From NCBI GenBank assembly GCA_964598235.1, contig CAZRAY010000001.1, positions 62,001-126,000 on the forward strand: a stretch of DNA of 64,000 bases, read 5' to 3'. Within the stretch, counting starts at the first letter, position 1. The number at the start of each line of letters is the position of its first letter. This stretch comes from UBA652 sp964598235. GTDB lineage: Bacteria > Pseudomonadota > Gammaproteobacteria > Nitrosococcales > Methylophagaceae. The notes beneath the pieces were generated by a model. That model ran no database searches and was not told where the DNA came from. It saw nothing but the letters and a program-made list of their open reading frames with translations. A program made the translations under genes and the position numbers. Below are positions 34,887 through 41,669 of the stretch, piece by piece.

Positions 34887-36202
34887 ATAAACAAGCATTA
34901 TCAAACGCAGCGGATTTAACGCTGCAAATAGCAAAAGAACAGGGCGCGACAGCTGCTGAGGTGGGCGTGAGCCAGAGCCAAGGTTTGTCGGTCAATGTAC
35001 GGCAAGGCGACGTGGAAACGCTAGAGCATAATAATGACAAAGGCCTAGGCTTAACCGTTTATTTTGGCCAGAAAAAAGCCAGTGCCAGCACATCGGATTT
35101 CAGTGCTGATGCGATTGCCGATGCGGTGAAAGCAGCCTGTGATATTGCCCAGCATACAGAAGCAGATGAGTATGCAGGATTAGCAGATGCGGATTTAATG
35201 GCAACCGAATTCCCTAATTTATCGCTTTATCATCCATGGGCGCTTGATCCTGAGCAGGCTATTGCGGTGGCGACTGAATGTGAGGCTGCGGGTTTGGCTG
35301 CGGATAAACGAATCAGCAACACAGACGGCGGCAGCGTTTCTAGCCATCAAGGGTGTAGTATTCAAGCCAATAGCCATGGCTTCAAGGCCTATGGTCAAAG
35401 CTCGCGGCATAGCATTAGTTGTAGCCTGATTGCAGAAGATGCACAAGGTATGCAACGTGATTATGGCTATACCGTAGCGCGTGATTCGGCTGATTTAACC
35501 TCAGCTAAAGAGATTGGTATAGAAGCGGCAATGAGAACCGTTAAACGACTCAATGCCAAGCCAATCAAAACAGGCAGCTATCCGATTATTTTTGCCGCCG
35601 ATGTTGCACCTGCCTTATTTCGCTCATTTACCAGCGCGATCAGTGGCGGGGCGATTTATCGAGAATCCTCTTTTTTATTGGATCACGTTGGCAAGCCGGT
35701 TTTCCCAGAATTTATCCGTATCCACGAACAGCCATATCTACTAAAAGGCTTAGGTAGTGCCAGTTTTGATGCCGAAGGCGTGGCGACAAGGGCGAAAAAT
35801 TGGGTGCAGGATGGCAGGTTGGAAGGTTATATCTTAGGCAGCTATTCAGCACGTAAATTAGGGTTAACAACAACGGCGAATGCAGGTGGGGTGCGAAACC
35901 TTACGATTGACGCGGGGAGCCAATATGATTTATCAGCTTTGCTGCGTGAAATGGGTACTGGTGTATTAGTCACTGAGTTAATGGGGATGGGCGTGAATAT
36001 CGTGACCGGTGATTATTCGCAAGGCGCGGCGGGTTTCTGGGTTGAGAATGGTGAGATCCAATATGCGATTGATGAGTTTACTATTGCCAGTAATTTACGG
36101 GAGATGTTTATGGGGATTCAAGCAGTGGGAACAGACACAGAATCGCGAGGCAATGTGCGTACGGGTTCCGTTTGGATTGATCGGATGCAGGTGGCGTCTT
36201 AG
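34883..36202 (+). CDS. pmbA: TldE/PmbA metalloprotease-complex subunit
   Basis: 439 residues. PmbA (TldE) pairs with TldD to form a protease that matures microcins and degrades small peptides such as CcdA. TldE itself lacks the zinc ligands, and the HExxxH site of TldD is indeed absent here. Family features: VNVRQGDVETLEHNNDKGLG near the N-terminus, SSFLLDHVGKPVFPEFIRIH, and the C-terminal GVLVTELMGMGVNIVTGDYS and SQGAAGFWVENGEI. The tldD partner is not in this window. It ends the rsmE-led run and is followed by repeat sequence. Confidence 0.94.
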   Translation: MNKQALSNAADLTLQIAKEQGATAAEVGVSQSQGLSVNVRQGDVETLEHNNDKGLGLTVYFGQKKASASTSDFSADAIADAVKAACDIAQHTEADEYAGLADADLMATEFPNLSLYHPWALDPEQAIAVATECEAAGLAADKRISNTDGGSVSSHQGCSIQANSHGFKAYGQSSRHSISCSLIAEDAQGMQRDYGYTVARDSADLTSAKEIGIEAAMRTVKRLNAKPIKTGSYPIIFAADVAPALFRSFTSAISGGAIYRESSFLLDHVGKPVFPEFIRIHEQPYLLKGLGSASFDAEGVATRAKNWVQDGRLEGYILGSYSARKLGLTTTANAGGVRNLTIDAGSQYDLSALLREMGTGVLVTELMGMGVNIVTGDYSQGAAGFWVENGEIQYAIDEFTIASNLREMFMGIQAVGTDTESRGNVRTGSVWIDRMQVAS

Positions 36203-36217
36203 ACTTTATTAAGTTTT

Positions 36218-36246
36218 GTCATTCCCGTGTAGATGGGAATCTATTA
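36218..36246 (+). repeat. Partial REP-like element, copy 3
   Basis: GTCATTCCCG...GGGAATCTATT matches the first stem-loop of the elements at 44613-44686 and 11725-11797; the second stem-loop is missing. Confidence 0.65.
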
Positions 36247-36259
36247 TTGAGCAAAGGTA

Positions 36260-36480
36260 GCTAGGGTTACTCCGCTGCCGCTGGGCGTTCATTTCTTTTG
36301 CGTGGCCAAAAGAAACGGAACCAAAGAAAAGGCCACCCCATGTCTTGGCCTACGGCTCCCCGAAAAATCAAAAATATTCTGCGGCACGCACCAACATCGC
36401 TCCTGCGATGGAGGTGCTCTGCTGGCATCCCTGCCATCAGACCTTGAATATTTTTGATTTTTCGGCAAGACAACAGGGGA
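36260..36480. repeat. Intergenic nested inverted-repeat element
   Basis: This fills most of the 393 bp without a gene after pmbA. Perfect 20-bp arms (CCGAAAAATCAAAAATATTC at 36360-36379 and its complement at 36446-36465) enclose a 13-bp hairpin with two mismatches (36388-36400 / 36405-36417) and a small one (TGGCA/TGCCA, 36423-36436). The left part (TTCTTTTGCGTGGCCAAAAG and following) matches a repeat that I recall from many proteobacterial intergenic regions. An open frame on the minus strand through it is a by-product of the repeat, not a gene. It may have been the insertion point of the accessory gene next to it. Confidence 0.6.
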
Positions 36481-36595
36481 AAGGGTACGTTACAGTAACT
36501 GGCGCACCCCTAAAATTGTTTGTAAAGCTCTCTCTTGCTGGGGAGGGTTGGAATGTTGCTTTTCAAGACCTGACCCTGAGGTTTTTGCTGAGGTT

Positions 36596-37291
36596 TTATA
36601 CAGTAACGACTTCTTTCCGCCCGAGAGAGCAGTACTTAATCTCACCAGAAAGACTTTCAAGTTTTAAAGATGCGGCTTCAAGTAAAATATTATTGATCCC
36701 TTGTAGGCCGATCTCCTTGTCCGTTATCTCATGCTTTTCACACTCTCCAACATAAAACCGAAATTCTTTCTGATAACTAAATTTAGAATCTTTAACTGTA
36801 AGTGAACGATCTAATGGATTGTCAGAGTACTGAACCAAGCCATAACGAACCCGATAGCCGCTTTCTTGATTAACTAAATTGGCATACGCGCTTATGTTTT
36901 TAGCAGGCAAGACAACAAAATAAGTTCCGAATTCTTCTAGCATTCGTTCTATTGACTGTTCAAACTCATTGTATGGTCCCATCACACACCAAGATTGTAG
37001 CCATGCATCTTGTTCCTCATGCGCTGGGTATATTAAGAGGCTTTCAGCATCTTTGAGATCGACTTGGTGGCTACTACTTACAAGGTTTGGCATTTGGTCT
37101 CCCAATCCTTTATCCCAATAGCCCAGACAAGATTCACTTCTATCTCCCCTACCTATATCTTCCCGCTTTCTGTAGAAATGGGGAGTCCTGAACATAGAAG
37201 AACCATCCTTGAATGCCAAGTAATGTTTTTCTGTACTGAAAAATTTAATTAAGGCTACCGCTTGCTGTGAGTTTTCGGTATTATTAGTCAC
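36596..37291 (-). CDS. Accessory protein of unknown function, DUF2971-like features
   Basis: 231 residues, soluble, no signal. Features that resemble DUF2971-type proteins: an aromatic N-terminal segment (FFSTEKHYLAFKDGSSMFRT, then PHFYRKRED), a central W-rich core (AWLQSWCVMGPYNEFEQSIE), and a C-terminal FSYQKEFRFYVGEC. I could not assign it firmly. It stands alone between a repeat element and the bolA operon, has its own 214-bp upstream region with nothing recognisable, and interrupts a conserved neighbourhood, so recent acquisition is plausible. DUF2971 relatives occur in defence or accessory islands, but no function is shown here. Confidence 0.6.
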   Translation of the reverse strand: MTNNTENSQQAVALIKFFSTEKHYLAFKDGSSMFRTPHFYRKREDIGRGDRSESCLGYWDKGLGDQMPNLVSSSHQVDLKDAESLLIYPAHEEQDAWLQSWCVMGPYNEFEQSIERMLEEFGTYFVVLPAKNISAYANLVNQESGYRVRYGLVQYSDNPLDRSLTVKDSKFSYQKEFRFYVGECEKHEITDKEIGLQGINNILLEAASLKLESLSGEIKYCSLGRKEVVTV

Positions 37292-37505
37292 TTAATTTCA
37301 AGCTCCAGTCCAGTCACACGAGATCTTCATGTGCACTATGAAGTTGCATAACTTGTTTATTAAGAAGAATGAAAATTCCCTGTAATTCTCACACATAGAC
37401 GGGATTATTTTCCAGGTAATTCTATAATCAAGCCTAAACAAGGAATAATTACCTTTTCATAAGATATGGGCAATATTTGAGTATATTACATATTTCAGTG
37501 CATTA
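37292..37505. other. Intergenic region with no recognised feature
   Basis: 214 AT-rich bases between the accessory gene and bolA. I see no clear hairpin, tRNA or promoter consensus. Confidence 0.5.
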
Positions 37506-37769
37506 TCATCTTTCTGTTGGCGTTCCCGCCTTAATACTCAACGCATGAATATCTGATACCATTAATTCATCAACCGCATCATAAACTAGCCGATGGCGTT
37601 TAATCAACGATAAGCCTTCAAATTGGGCGCTGGTGATGGTGACGTTATAGTGCCCGCCGCCTGTATTACCCGCATGTCCTGCATGGCTGGCGCTATCATC
37701 TTCTATGATGAGTTCGCTAGGATTCAATGCCTTAGTGAGCAGTTGCTGTAGGCGTTCTACGGTGTTCAC
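37506..37769 (-). CDS. BolA-family protein
   Basis: 87 residues from the GTG at 37769, whose GTGA overlaps the yciI stop by four bases; a longer frame would read backwards through yciI and was rejected. BolA fold features: TVERLQQLLTKALNPSELII, SASHAGHAGNTGGGHYNVTI, and the helix-turn FEGLSLIKRHRLVYDAVDEL followed by IHALSIKAGTP. The conserved His residues could take part in [2Fe-2S] binding with a monothiol glutaredoxin. BolA proteins act in iron-sulfur handling and in morphology under stress. Confidence 0.9.
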   Translation of the reverse strand: MNTVERLQQLLTKALNPSELIIEDDSASHAGHAGNTGGGHYNVTITSAQFEGLSLIKRHRLVYDAVDELMVSDIHALSIKAGTPTER

Positions 37770-38065
37770 GGTAATACTTTTTTGAATGGTTTGACGGTGA
37801 CTTTTTCGTATACACCTGCATCTATATAAGGATCGGCATCTGCCCATGCTTGCGCGGTAGCTAAATCGGTGAATTCGGCAACGACTAAGCTGCCGGTGAA
37901 GCCTGCTTCGCCGGGATCGTTGCTGTCTACGGCGGGGTGTGGGCCGGCGAGAATCAAGCGACCTTCATTTTTTAGGGCTTCTAGCCGAGCGAGGTGTGCT
38001 GGGCGGGCGGCGAGGCGTTTTTCTAGGCTATTTGGCGTGTCTTGACTAATAATGGCGTAGAGCAT
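37766..38065 (-). CDS. yciI: YciI-family protein
   Basis: 99 residues with the ferredoxin-like YciI fold: MLYAIISQDTPNSLEKRLAA with the conserved Arg, HLARLEALKNEGRLILAGPH (conserved His and Asp pair), GSLVVAEFTDLATAQAWADA and DPYIDAGVYEKVTV. Members resemble muconolactone isomerase-like enzymes; the reaction is unknown. It is joined to yciB by a TAATG overlap and to bolA by a GTGA overlap, so the three are one translational unit. Confidence 0.93.
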   Translation of the reverse strand: MLYAIISQDTPNSLEKRLAARPAHLARLEALKNEGRLILAGPHPAVDSNDPGEAGFTGSLVVAEFTDLATAQAWADADPYIDAGVYEKVTVKPFKKVLP

Positions 38066-38649
38066 TATTTCGCTTCCTCATCTTCTTCGATATATTTGCT
38101 GATATAGAGCGATTGGGCGATAACAAATAGAATCGTTAAGCCCATTAAACCAAATAATTTGAAATTGACCCAGGTGGCTTCAGGGTAATTGAAGGCAACA
38201 TAAAGATTGGCGAGGCCTGAGCCAATGAAAAAGAAGATCCAAGCAATATTAAGGTTTTTCCAAACAGGTTTGGGGAGGGTGATTTGTTCGCGCATCATTT
38301 TTTCTAGTAAGGTTTGTTTACTGAAGAGGGGAACGAGGAAGAAACCAGTGGCAAATAACCAGTTAACAACCGTTGGCTTCCATTTGATGAAGTTGGGGTT
38401 TTGCAGCCAGAGTGTTGCGCCACCTAATATTAATACGAGCACTAATGTAATGAGATGTGATTTCTCGACCTTTTTGGTGAAAAACCAAGTGAGAATAACT
38501 TGTAGGAGAGAGGCAACGATCATCACTGCTGTGGCGACATAAATGCCACCGATTTCATGGCTTTCGCCACCCCATTGATAGGTGCCGCCGCCGAACTTAT
38601 AGGCGATAAAAAAGAGAATAACGGGTAGGAAATCAAAGAATACTTTCAT
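38065..38649 (-). CDS. yciB: Inner membrane protein YciB, intracellular septation protein family
   Basis: 194 residues with five to six membrane helices, starting MKVFFDFLPVILFFIAYKF as in the family. Further marks are the GGATLWLQNPNFIKWKPTVV segment, KPVWKNLNIAWIFFF and VAFNYPEATWVNFKLFG. YciB interacts with division and elongation proteins and affects envelope synthesis in E. coli; in Shigella ispZ is needed for septation. It heads the yciB-yciI-bolA run and diverges from the PHP gene across 47 bp. Confidence 0.95.
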   Translation of the reverse strand: MKVFFDFLPVILFFIAYKFGGGTYQWGGESHEIGGIYVATAVMIVASLLQVILTWFFTKKVEKSHLITLVLVLILGGATLWLQNPNFIKWKPTVVNWLFATGFFLVPLFSKQTLLEKMMREQITLPKPVWKNLNIAWIFFFIGSGLANLYVAFNYPEATWVNFKLFGLMGLTILFVIAQSLYISKYIEEDEEAK

Positions 38650-38696
38650 GGGGTCTCAGGGTTTTAGGGTAAAGCCAGCTATTTTAACGTAAAATC

Positions 38697-39539
38697 ATGG
38701 CTATGGGAGAGATGACTTACGATTTACATTCACATACAACGGCCTCGGATGGTTCATTATCGCCAAGCGATTTAATCGCACGTGCGGTTGAGAAAGGGGT
38801 CGATGTATTGGCGGTGACGGATCATGATGGCACCGAAGGCTTACGTGAGGCAATGCAGGCAGCAGATGCGCAGGGCATAATCCTTATTCCGGGTGTTGAA
38901 ATTTCGGTGACATGGGGAAGTCATGTTGTGCATATTGTGGGGTTGAATGTTGATGTGGACAATGCCGCTTTGCAAAAAGGCTTGAGCGATTTGCGGGCGC
39001 ATCGTTTTGAACGGGCAGAAGAAATCGCGCGGCGACTGGATAAAGCAGGTATTCCAGGTGCGCTGGAGGGTGCGCGTGAATATGCGTCTGATGTGATGCT
39101 GGGGCGCTTACATTTTGCTCGATTTTTAGTGGCAGCGGGTAAGGCAAAAGATATTCGCGATGTGTTTAAGAAGTATTTGGTACATAACAAGCCGGGTTAT
39201 GTGCCAGGCACCTGGGCGAGCCTTGAAGAGGCCGTGAGTTGGATTACGGCAGCGGGTGGACAGGCTGTTATCGCACATCCTGCACGTTATAAGATGACCG
39301 CAACAAAACGACGGAAGTTAGTTGAGGATTTTAAAGCGGCGGGCGGCGTGGCACTGGAAGTGGTGTCTGGTAAACAAGATTTAGAAGAAGTACGTACGCT
39401 GGCTGCTTTGGCAGCACAATATGATTTATTGGCATCTTGCGGCTCCGATTTCCATTCACCCACACAGCATTGGTTGGAGTTAGGCCAGCTGACGCCCTTT
39501 CCTGATAATTGCACCCCTGTTTGGTCAGTGTGGTCCTAA
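38697..39539 (+). CDS. rnm: PHP-domain 5'-3' exonuclease, RNase AM (YciV) family
   Basis: 280 residues. The PHP phosphoesterase metal site is complete: YDLHSHTTASDGSLSP, AVTDHDGTEGL, LIPGVEIS, AVIAHPARY and SCGSDFHSP. YciV of E. coli is a 5'-3' exoribonuclease that matures 5' ends of rRNA and also degrades short oligonucleotide 3',5'-bisphosphates. The start may be the ATG at 38697, 38703 or 38712; the last gives MTYDLHSH but its purine-rich upstream stretch is too close. Followed by yciO after 12 bp, as in E. coli. Confidence 0.9.
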   Translation: MAMGEMTYDLHSHTTASDGSLSPSDLIARAVEKGVDVLAVTDHDGTEGLREAMQAADAQGIILIPGVEISVTWGSHVVHIVGLNVDVDNAALQKGLSDLRAHRFERAEEIARRLDKAGIPGALEGAREYASDVMLGRLHFARFLVAAGKAKDIRDVFKKYLVHNKPGYVPGTWASLEEAVSWITAAGGQAVIAHPARYKMTATKRRKLVEDFKAAGGVALEVVSGKQDLEEVRTLAALAAQYDLLASCGSDFHSPTQHWLELGQLTPFPDNCTPVWSVWS

Positions 39540-39551
39540 GAGTATTTTTAC

Positions 39552-40172
39552 ATGAGCCAATTTTTCCATATCCATCCTGACAATCCTCAAAAAAGGTTGA
39601 TTGGCCAAGCCTGCGATATTATTCGTAAAGGCGGCTTAGTGGTGTATCCGACTGATTCGGGATATGCCTTGGGTTGCCATATTGGCGATAAAAGTGCGAT
39701 GGATAAAATGCGGCAAATTCGCCAGCTTGATGATGACCATAACTTCACTTTAGTGTGTCGGGACTTATCAGAACTGTCTATTTATGCTAAAGTAAACAAC
39801 AGCATGTTTCGTGCAATTAAGGCAAACACACCAGGTGCATATACCTTTATTTTGCCAGCAACCAAAGAAGTGCCTAAACGTTTGCAACATAGTAAGCGCC
39901 GCACGATTGGCCTGCGGATTCCAGATAATGAAATTGCTTTGGCGCTACTCGAAGAGTTAAATGAGCCTCTAATGAGTTGTTCACTTATTATGCCCGATGA
40001 AGATTTGCCGATGATGGATGCCGCGGAAATTTCAGACCGCTTAGGCAATCAGGTGGCTTTGGTGATTGATGGTGGGTTTTGTGGCAATGAGCCGACGACA
40101 GTGATTGAGTTTATTGACGATATGCCTGAAGTATTACGCGTGGGGTTAGGTGACACGACACCATTTGAATAA
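39552..40172 (+). CDS. yciO: Sua5/YciO/YrdC-family protein, YciO type
   Basis: 206 residues. The dsRNA-binding-type YrdC fold is shown by GGLVVYPTDSGYALGCHIGD, MDKMRQIRQLDDDHNFTLVC, NTPGAYTFILPATKEVPKRL and RTIGLRIPDN. It belongs to the YciO branch, related to the threonylcarbamoyl-AMP synthase TsaC. YciO has weak or unclear activity in tRNA t6A formation. The KxR/SxN pattern is not fully checked. It sits right after rnm, the E. coli arrangement. Confidence 0.92.
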   Translation: MSQFFHIHPDNPQKRLIGQACDIIRKGGLVVYPTDSGYALGCHIGDKSAMDKMRQIRQLDDDHNFTLVCRDLSELSIYAKVNNSMFRAIKANTPGAYTFILPATKEVPKRLQHSKRRTIGLRIPDNEIALALLEELNEPLMSCSLIMPDEDLPMMDAAEISDRLGNQVALVIDGGFCGNEPTTVIEFIDDMPEVLRVGLGDTTPFE

Positions 40173-40194
40173 ACAAGAATAAGGGAAGATATCT

Positions 40195-40899
40195 ATGTGG
40201 ACATTTTTACTGGTGCTAATATGTATTATTGGCATTGTGTTATACATTGGTCATCGGGCACATCGTGCTGATTGGGGGAGCTGGCCAGTAAATTGTCTAG
40301 ATGGATTGAGTCGGTTAATTTGTCGGTATTATCATCGTCTGTCTCCGACGACAGTGCCACTTCCCGAAGCAGGGCCTGCTATTATTGCAGCCAATCATGT
40401 TTCGGGTTTAGACCCAATGATATTGTGTGCTATTAGCGATAGACCGGTGCGTTATATGATTGCCCGAGAGCAATATGAGAGAGTTGGATTTCAATGGTTG
40501 TTTAAAGCGGTTGGCTGTATTCCTGTTGATCGCAAAGAGCGCCCTGAAAAAGCATTGAGAGATGCTTTACGTGCATTGCAAAAGGGTGAGGTGCTGGGTA
40601 TATTTCCGCATGGAAAAATCCAACATGAAGGTCAACCTGTTTCTAAACTGAAAGGCGGAACGGTGCGGCTTGCCTCGTGGAGCAATGCGCCTATATATCC
40701 TGTTAGGATTAGTGGTATTAAAGGGGGAGGGAAAGTAATGTTGGCCCCTTTTATTAGAAGCCATGTTGCGGTTGAACATATCGCTCCGATAAATTGTAAT
40801 GCAGAATCAATGACAGAAAGCTTGGCTCAAATTGAACAATTTATTAATGGGCCAGAAGAAATAAAAATCCCCAGCCTGCATATGCAAACTGAGGATTAG
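40195..40899 (+). CDS. 1-acyl-sn-glycerol-3-phosphate acyltransferase family protein
   Basis: 234 residues. One N-terminal membrane helix (FLLVLICIIGIVLYIGH) is followed by the PlsC acyltransferase motifs: I, NHVSGLDPMI (NHxxxxD, the His/Asp pair); II, VGCIPVDRKE; III, GIFPHGKIQHEG, where the usual PEGTRS becomes PHGKIQ; and IV, APIYPVRISG. It should acylate lysophosphatidic acid or a related acceptor at the inner membrane. The atypical motif III suggests a divergent acceptor. It follows yciO by 22 bp. Confidence 0.88.
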   Translation: MWTFLLVLICIIGIVLYIGHRAHRADWGSWPVNCLDGLSRLICRYYHRLSPTTVPLPEAGPAIIAANHVSGLDPMILCAISDRPVRYMIAREQYERVGFQWLFKAVGCIPVDRKERPEKALRDALRALQKGEVLGIFPHGKIQHEGQPVSKLKGGTVRLASWSNAPIYPVRISGIKGGGKVMLAPFIRSHVAVEHIAPINCNAESMTESLAQIEQFINGPEEIKIPSLHMQTED

Positions 40900-40929
40900 A
40901 TTTAATAAAGGAAATTTCAGGAAGAACCT

Positions 40930-41421
40930 TTATTGATTGAAGTGTTTTTCTAGATTACCCAAGCCTGCATCATAGATACCTGAAATAGTATCCGTTGCTT
41001 CTGTGTCTGTTGCGCCATTGGCATCAAAAGTGGATGTCCATTTTACAACCGATTTCCCATCTGCAGCAGGGGAAACGCTGATGGTTGATTCATAGTTAGC
41101 AACAGGTAGTGGTGATTCTGTGATGGCATAAGAATAGCTGCTTGCGCTTTGTGCGGTGAGTTTTTCAGTAATTGAAGCACCATTACCGAGTGTAAGTACG
41201 CGCACTGCGCCAACCCCTGTTTCGTCGCCAACTAATTCACTGCCGACAACCACGGGATGCCATACATCTAAATTATTGAAGCCACCGACCATTTTCCATG
41301 TTGTTGATGGGCTGGCGTTAACCGTTGTTTCTTTGCTCACGCTTAAGCTGCTTGCACAACCACTTGTTGCGATAGTGAGTAAGCTTGCTGCACAGAGTAT
41401 TTTAAGTGTTGTCAATTTCAT
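40930..41421 (-). CDS. SRPBCC-domain protein with lipoprotein-like signal
   Basis: 163 residues. A signal sequence (MKLTTLKILCAASLLTIATS) ends in an imperfect lipobox with Cys22. The rest matches the START/SRPBCC fold of the polyketide cyclase type: ETTVNASPSTTWKMVGGFNN, LDVWHPVV, GVGAVRVLTL and ENLEKHFNQ-like end (YDAGLGNLEKHF). These domains bind hydrophobic ligands in a long groove. A periplasmic or outer-membrane-attached lipid-binding role is a reasonable guess. It converges with the acyltransferase gene. Confidence 0.82.
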   Translation of the reverse strand: MKLTTLKILCAASLLTIATSGCASSLSVSKETTVNASPSTTWKMVGGFNNLDVWHPVVVGSELVGDETGVGAVRVLTLGNGASITEKLTAQSASSYSYAITESPLPVANYESTISVSPAADGKSVVKWTSTFDANGATDTEATDTISGIYDAGLGNLEKHFNQ

Positions 41422-41523
41422 TATTGTATCCTCTCAAATGGCCTTGTAATTAAGGTGGTTCCATTATCGGAGGGTGGATAGCAGAAATAAATACCCATGA
41501 CGGACTAGTCCTTTAGGAGTAGA

Positions 41524-41661
41524 AGACCTTTCCACGCGTCATCTTTTTCACTATGACGGTGTTGAAAACAGTCTCAAAATACTCATTTACACGTGTAAAC
41601 TGCGTTTTTTTAGACTGTTTTCGCCTTGTCCTAGCAAAAAATATTTAGCGGGCAAAGGTCT
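41524..41661. repeat. Nested palindromic intergenic element
   Basis: A 138-bp structure in the 248 bp between the SRPBCC gene and the hybrid kinase. Outer arms AGACCTTT (41524-41531) / AAAGGTCT (41654-41661), inner arms GAAAACAGTCT (41564-41574) / AGACTGTTTTC (41612-41622), and a perfect 14-bp palindrome TTTACACGTGTAAA (41586-41599) between them. Its centre resembles an intergenic motif I recall from other gammaproteobacteria. It may terminate transcription of the kinase gene or be a miniature mobile element. Confidence 0.6.
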
Positions 41662-41669
41662 CCAGTTAT

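Noticed and set aside
36267..36473. Open frame of 68 codons on the minus strand with an apparent protein rich in Trp, Arg and Phe
   Set aside because: It lies wholly within the nested inverted-repeat element; such frames appear wherever this repeat occurs and no ribosome-binding site or family supports it.
37770..37847. N-terminal extension of the BolA-family protein
   Set aside because: It would be read through the yciI gene, has Cys/Arg-rich sequence without family similarity, and the GTGA overlap gives a better start.
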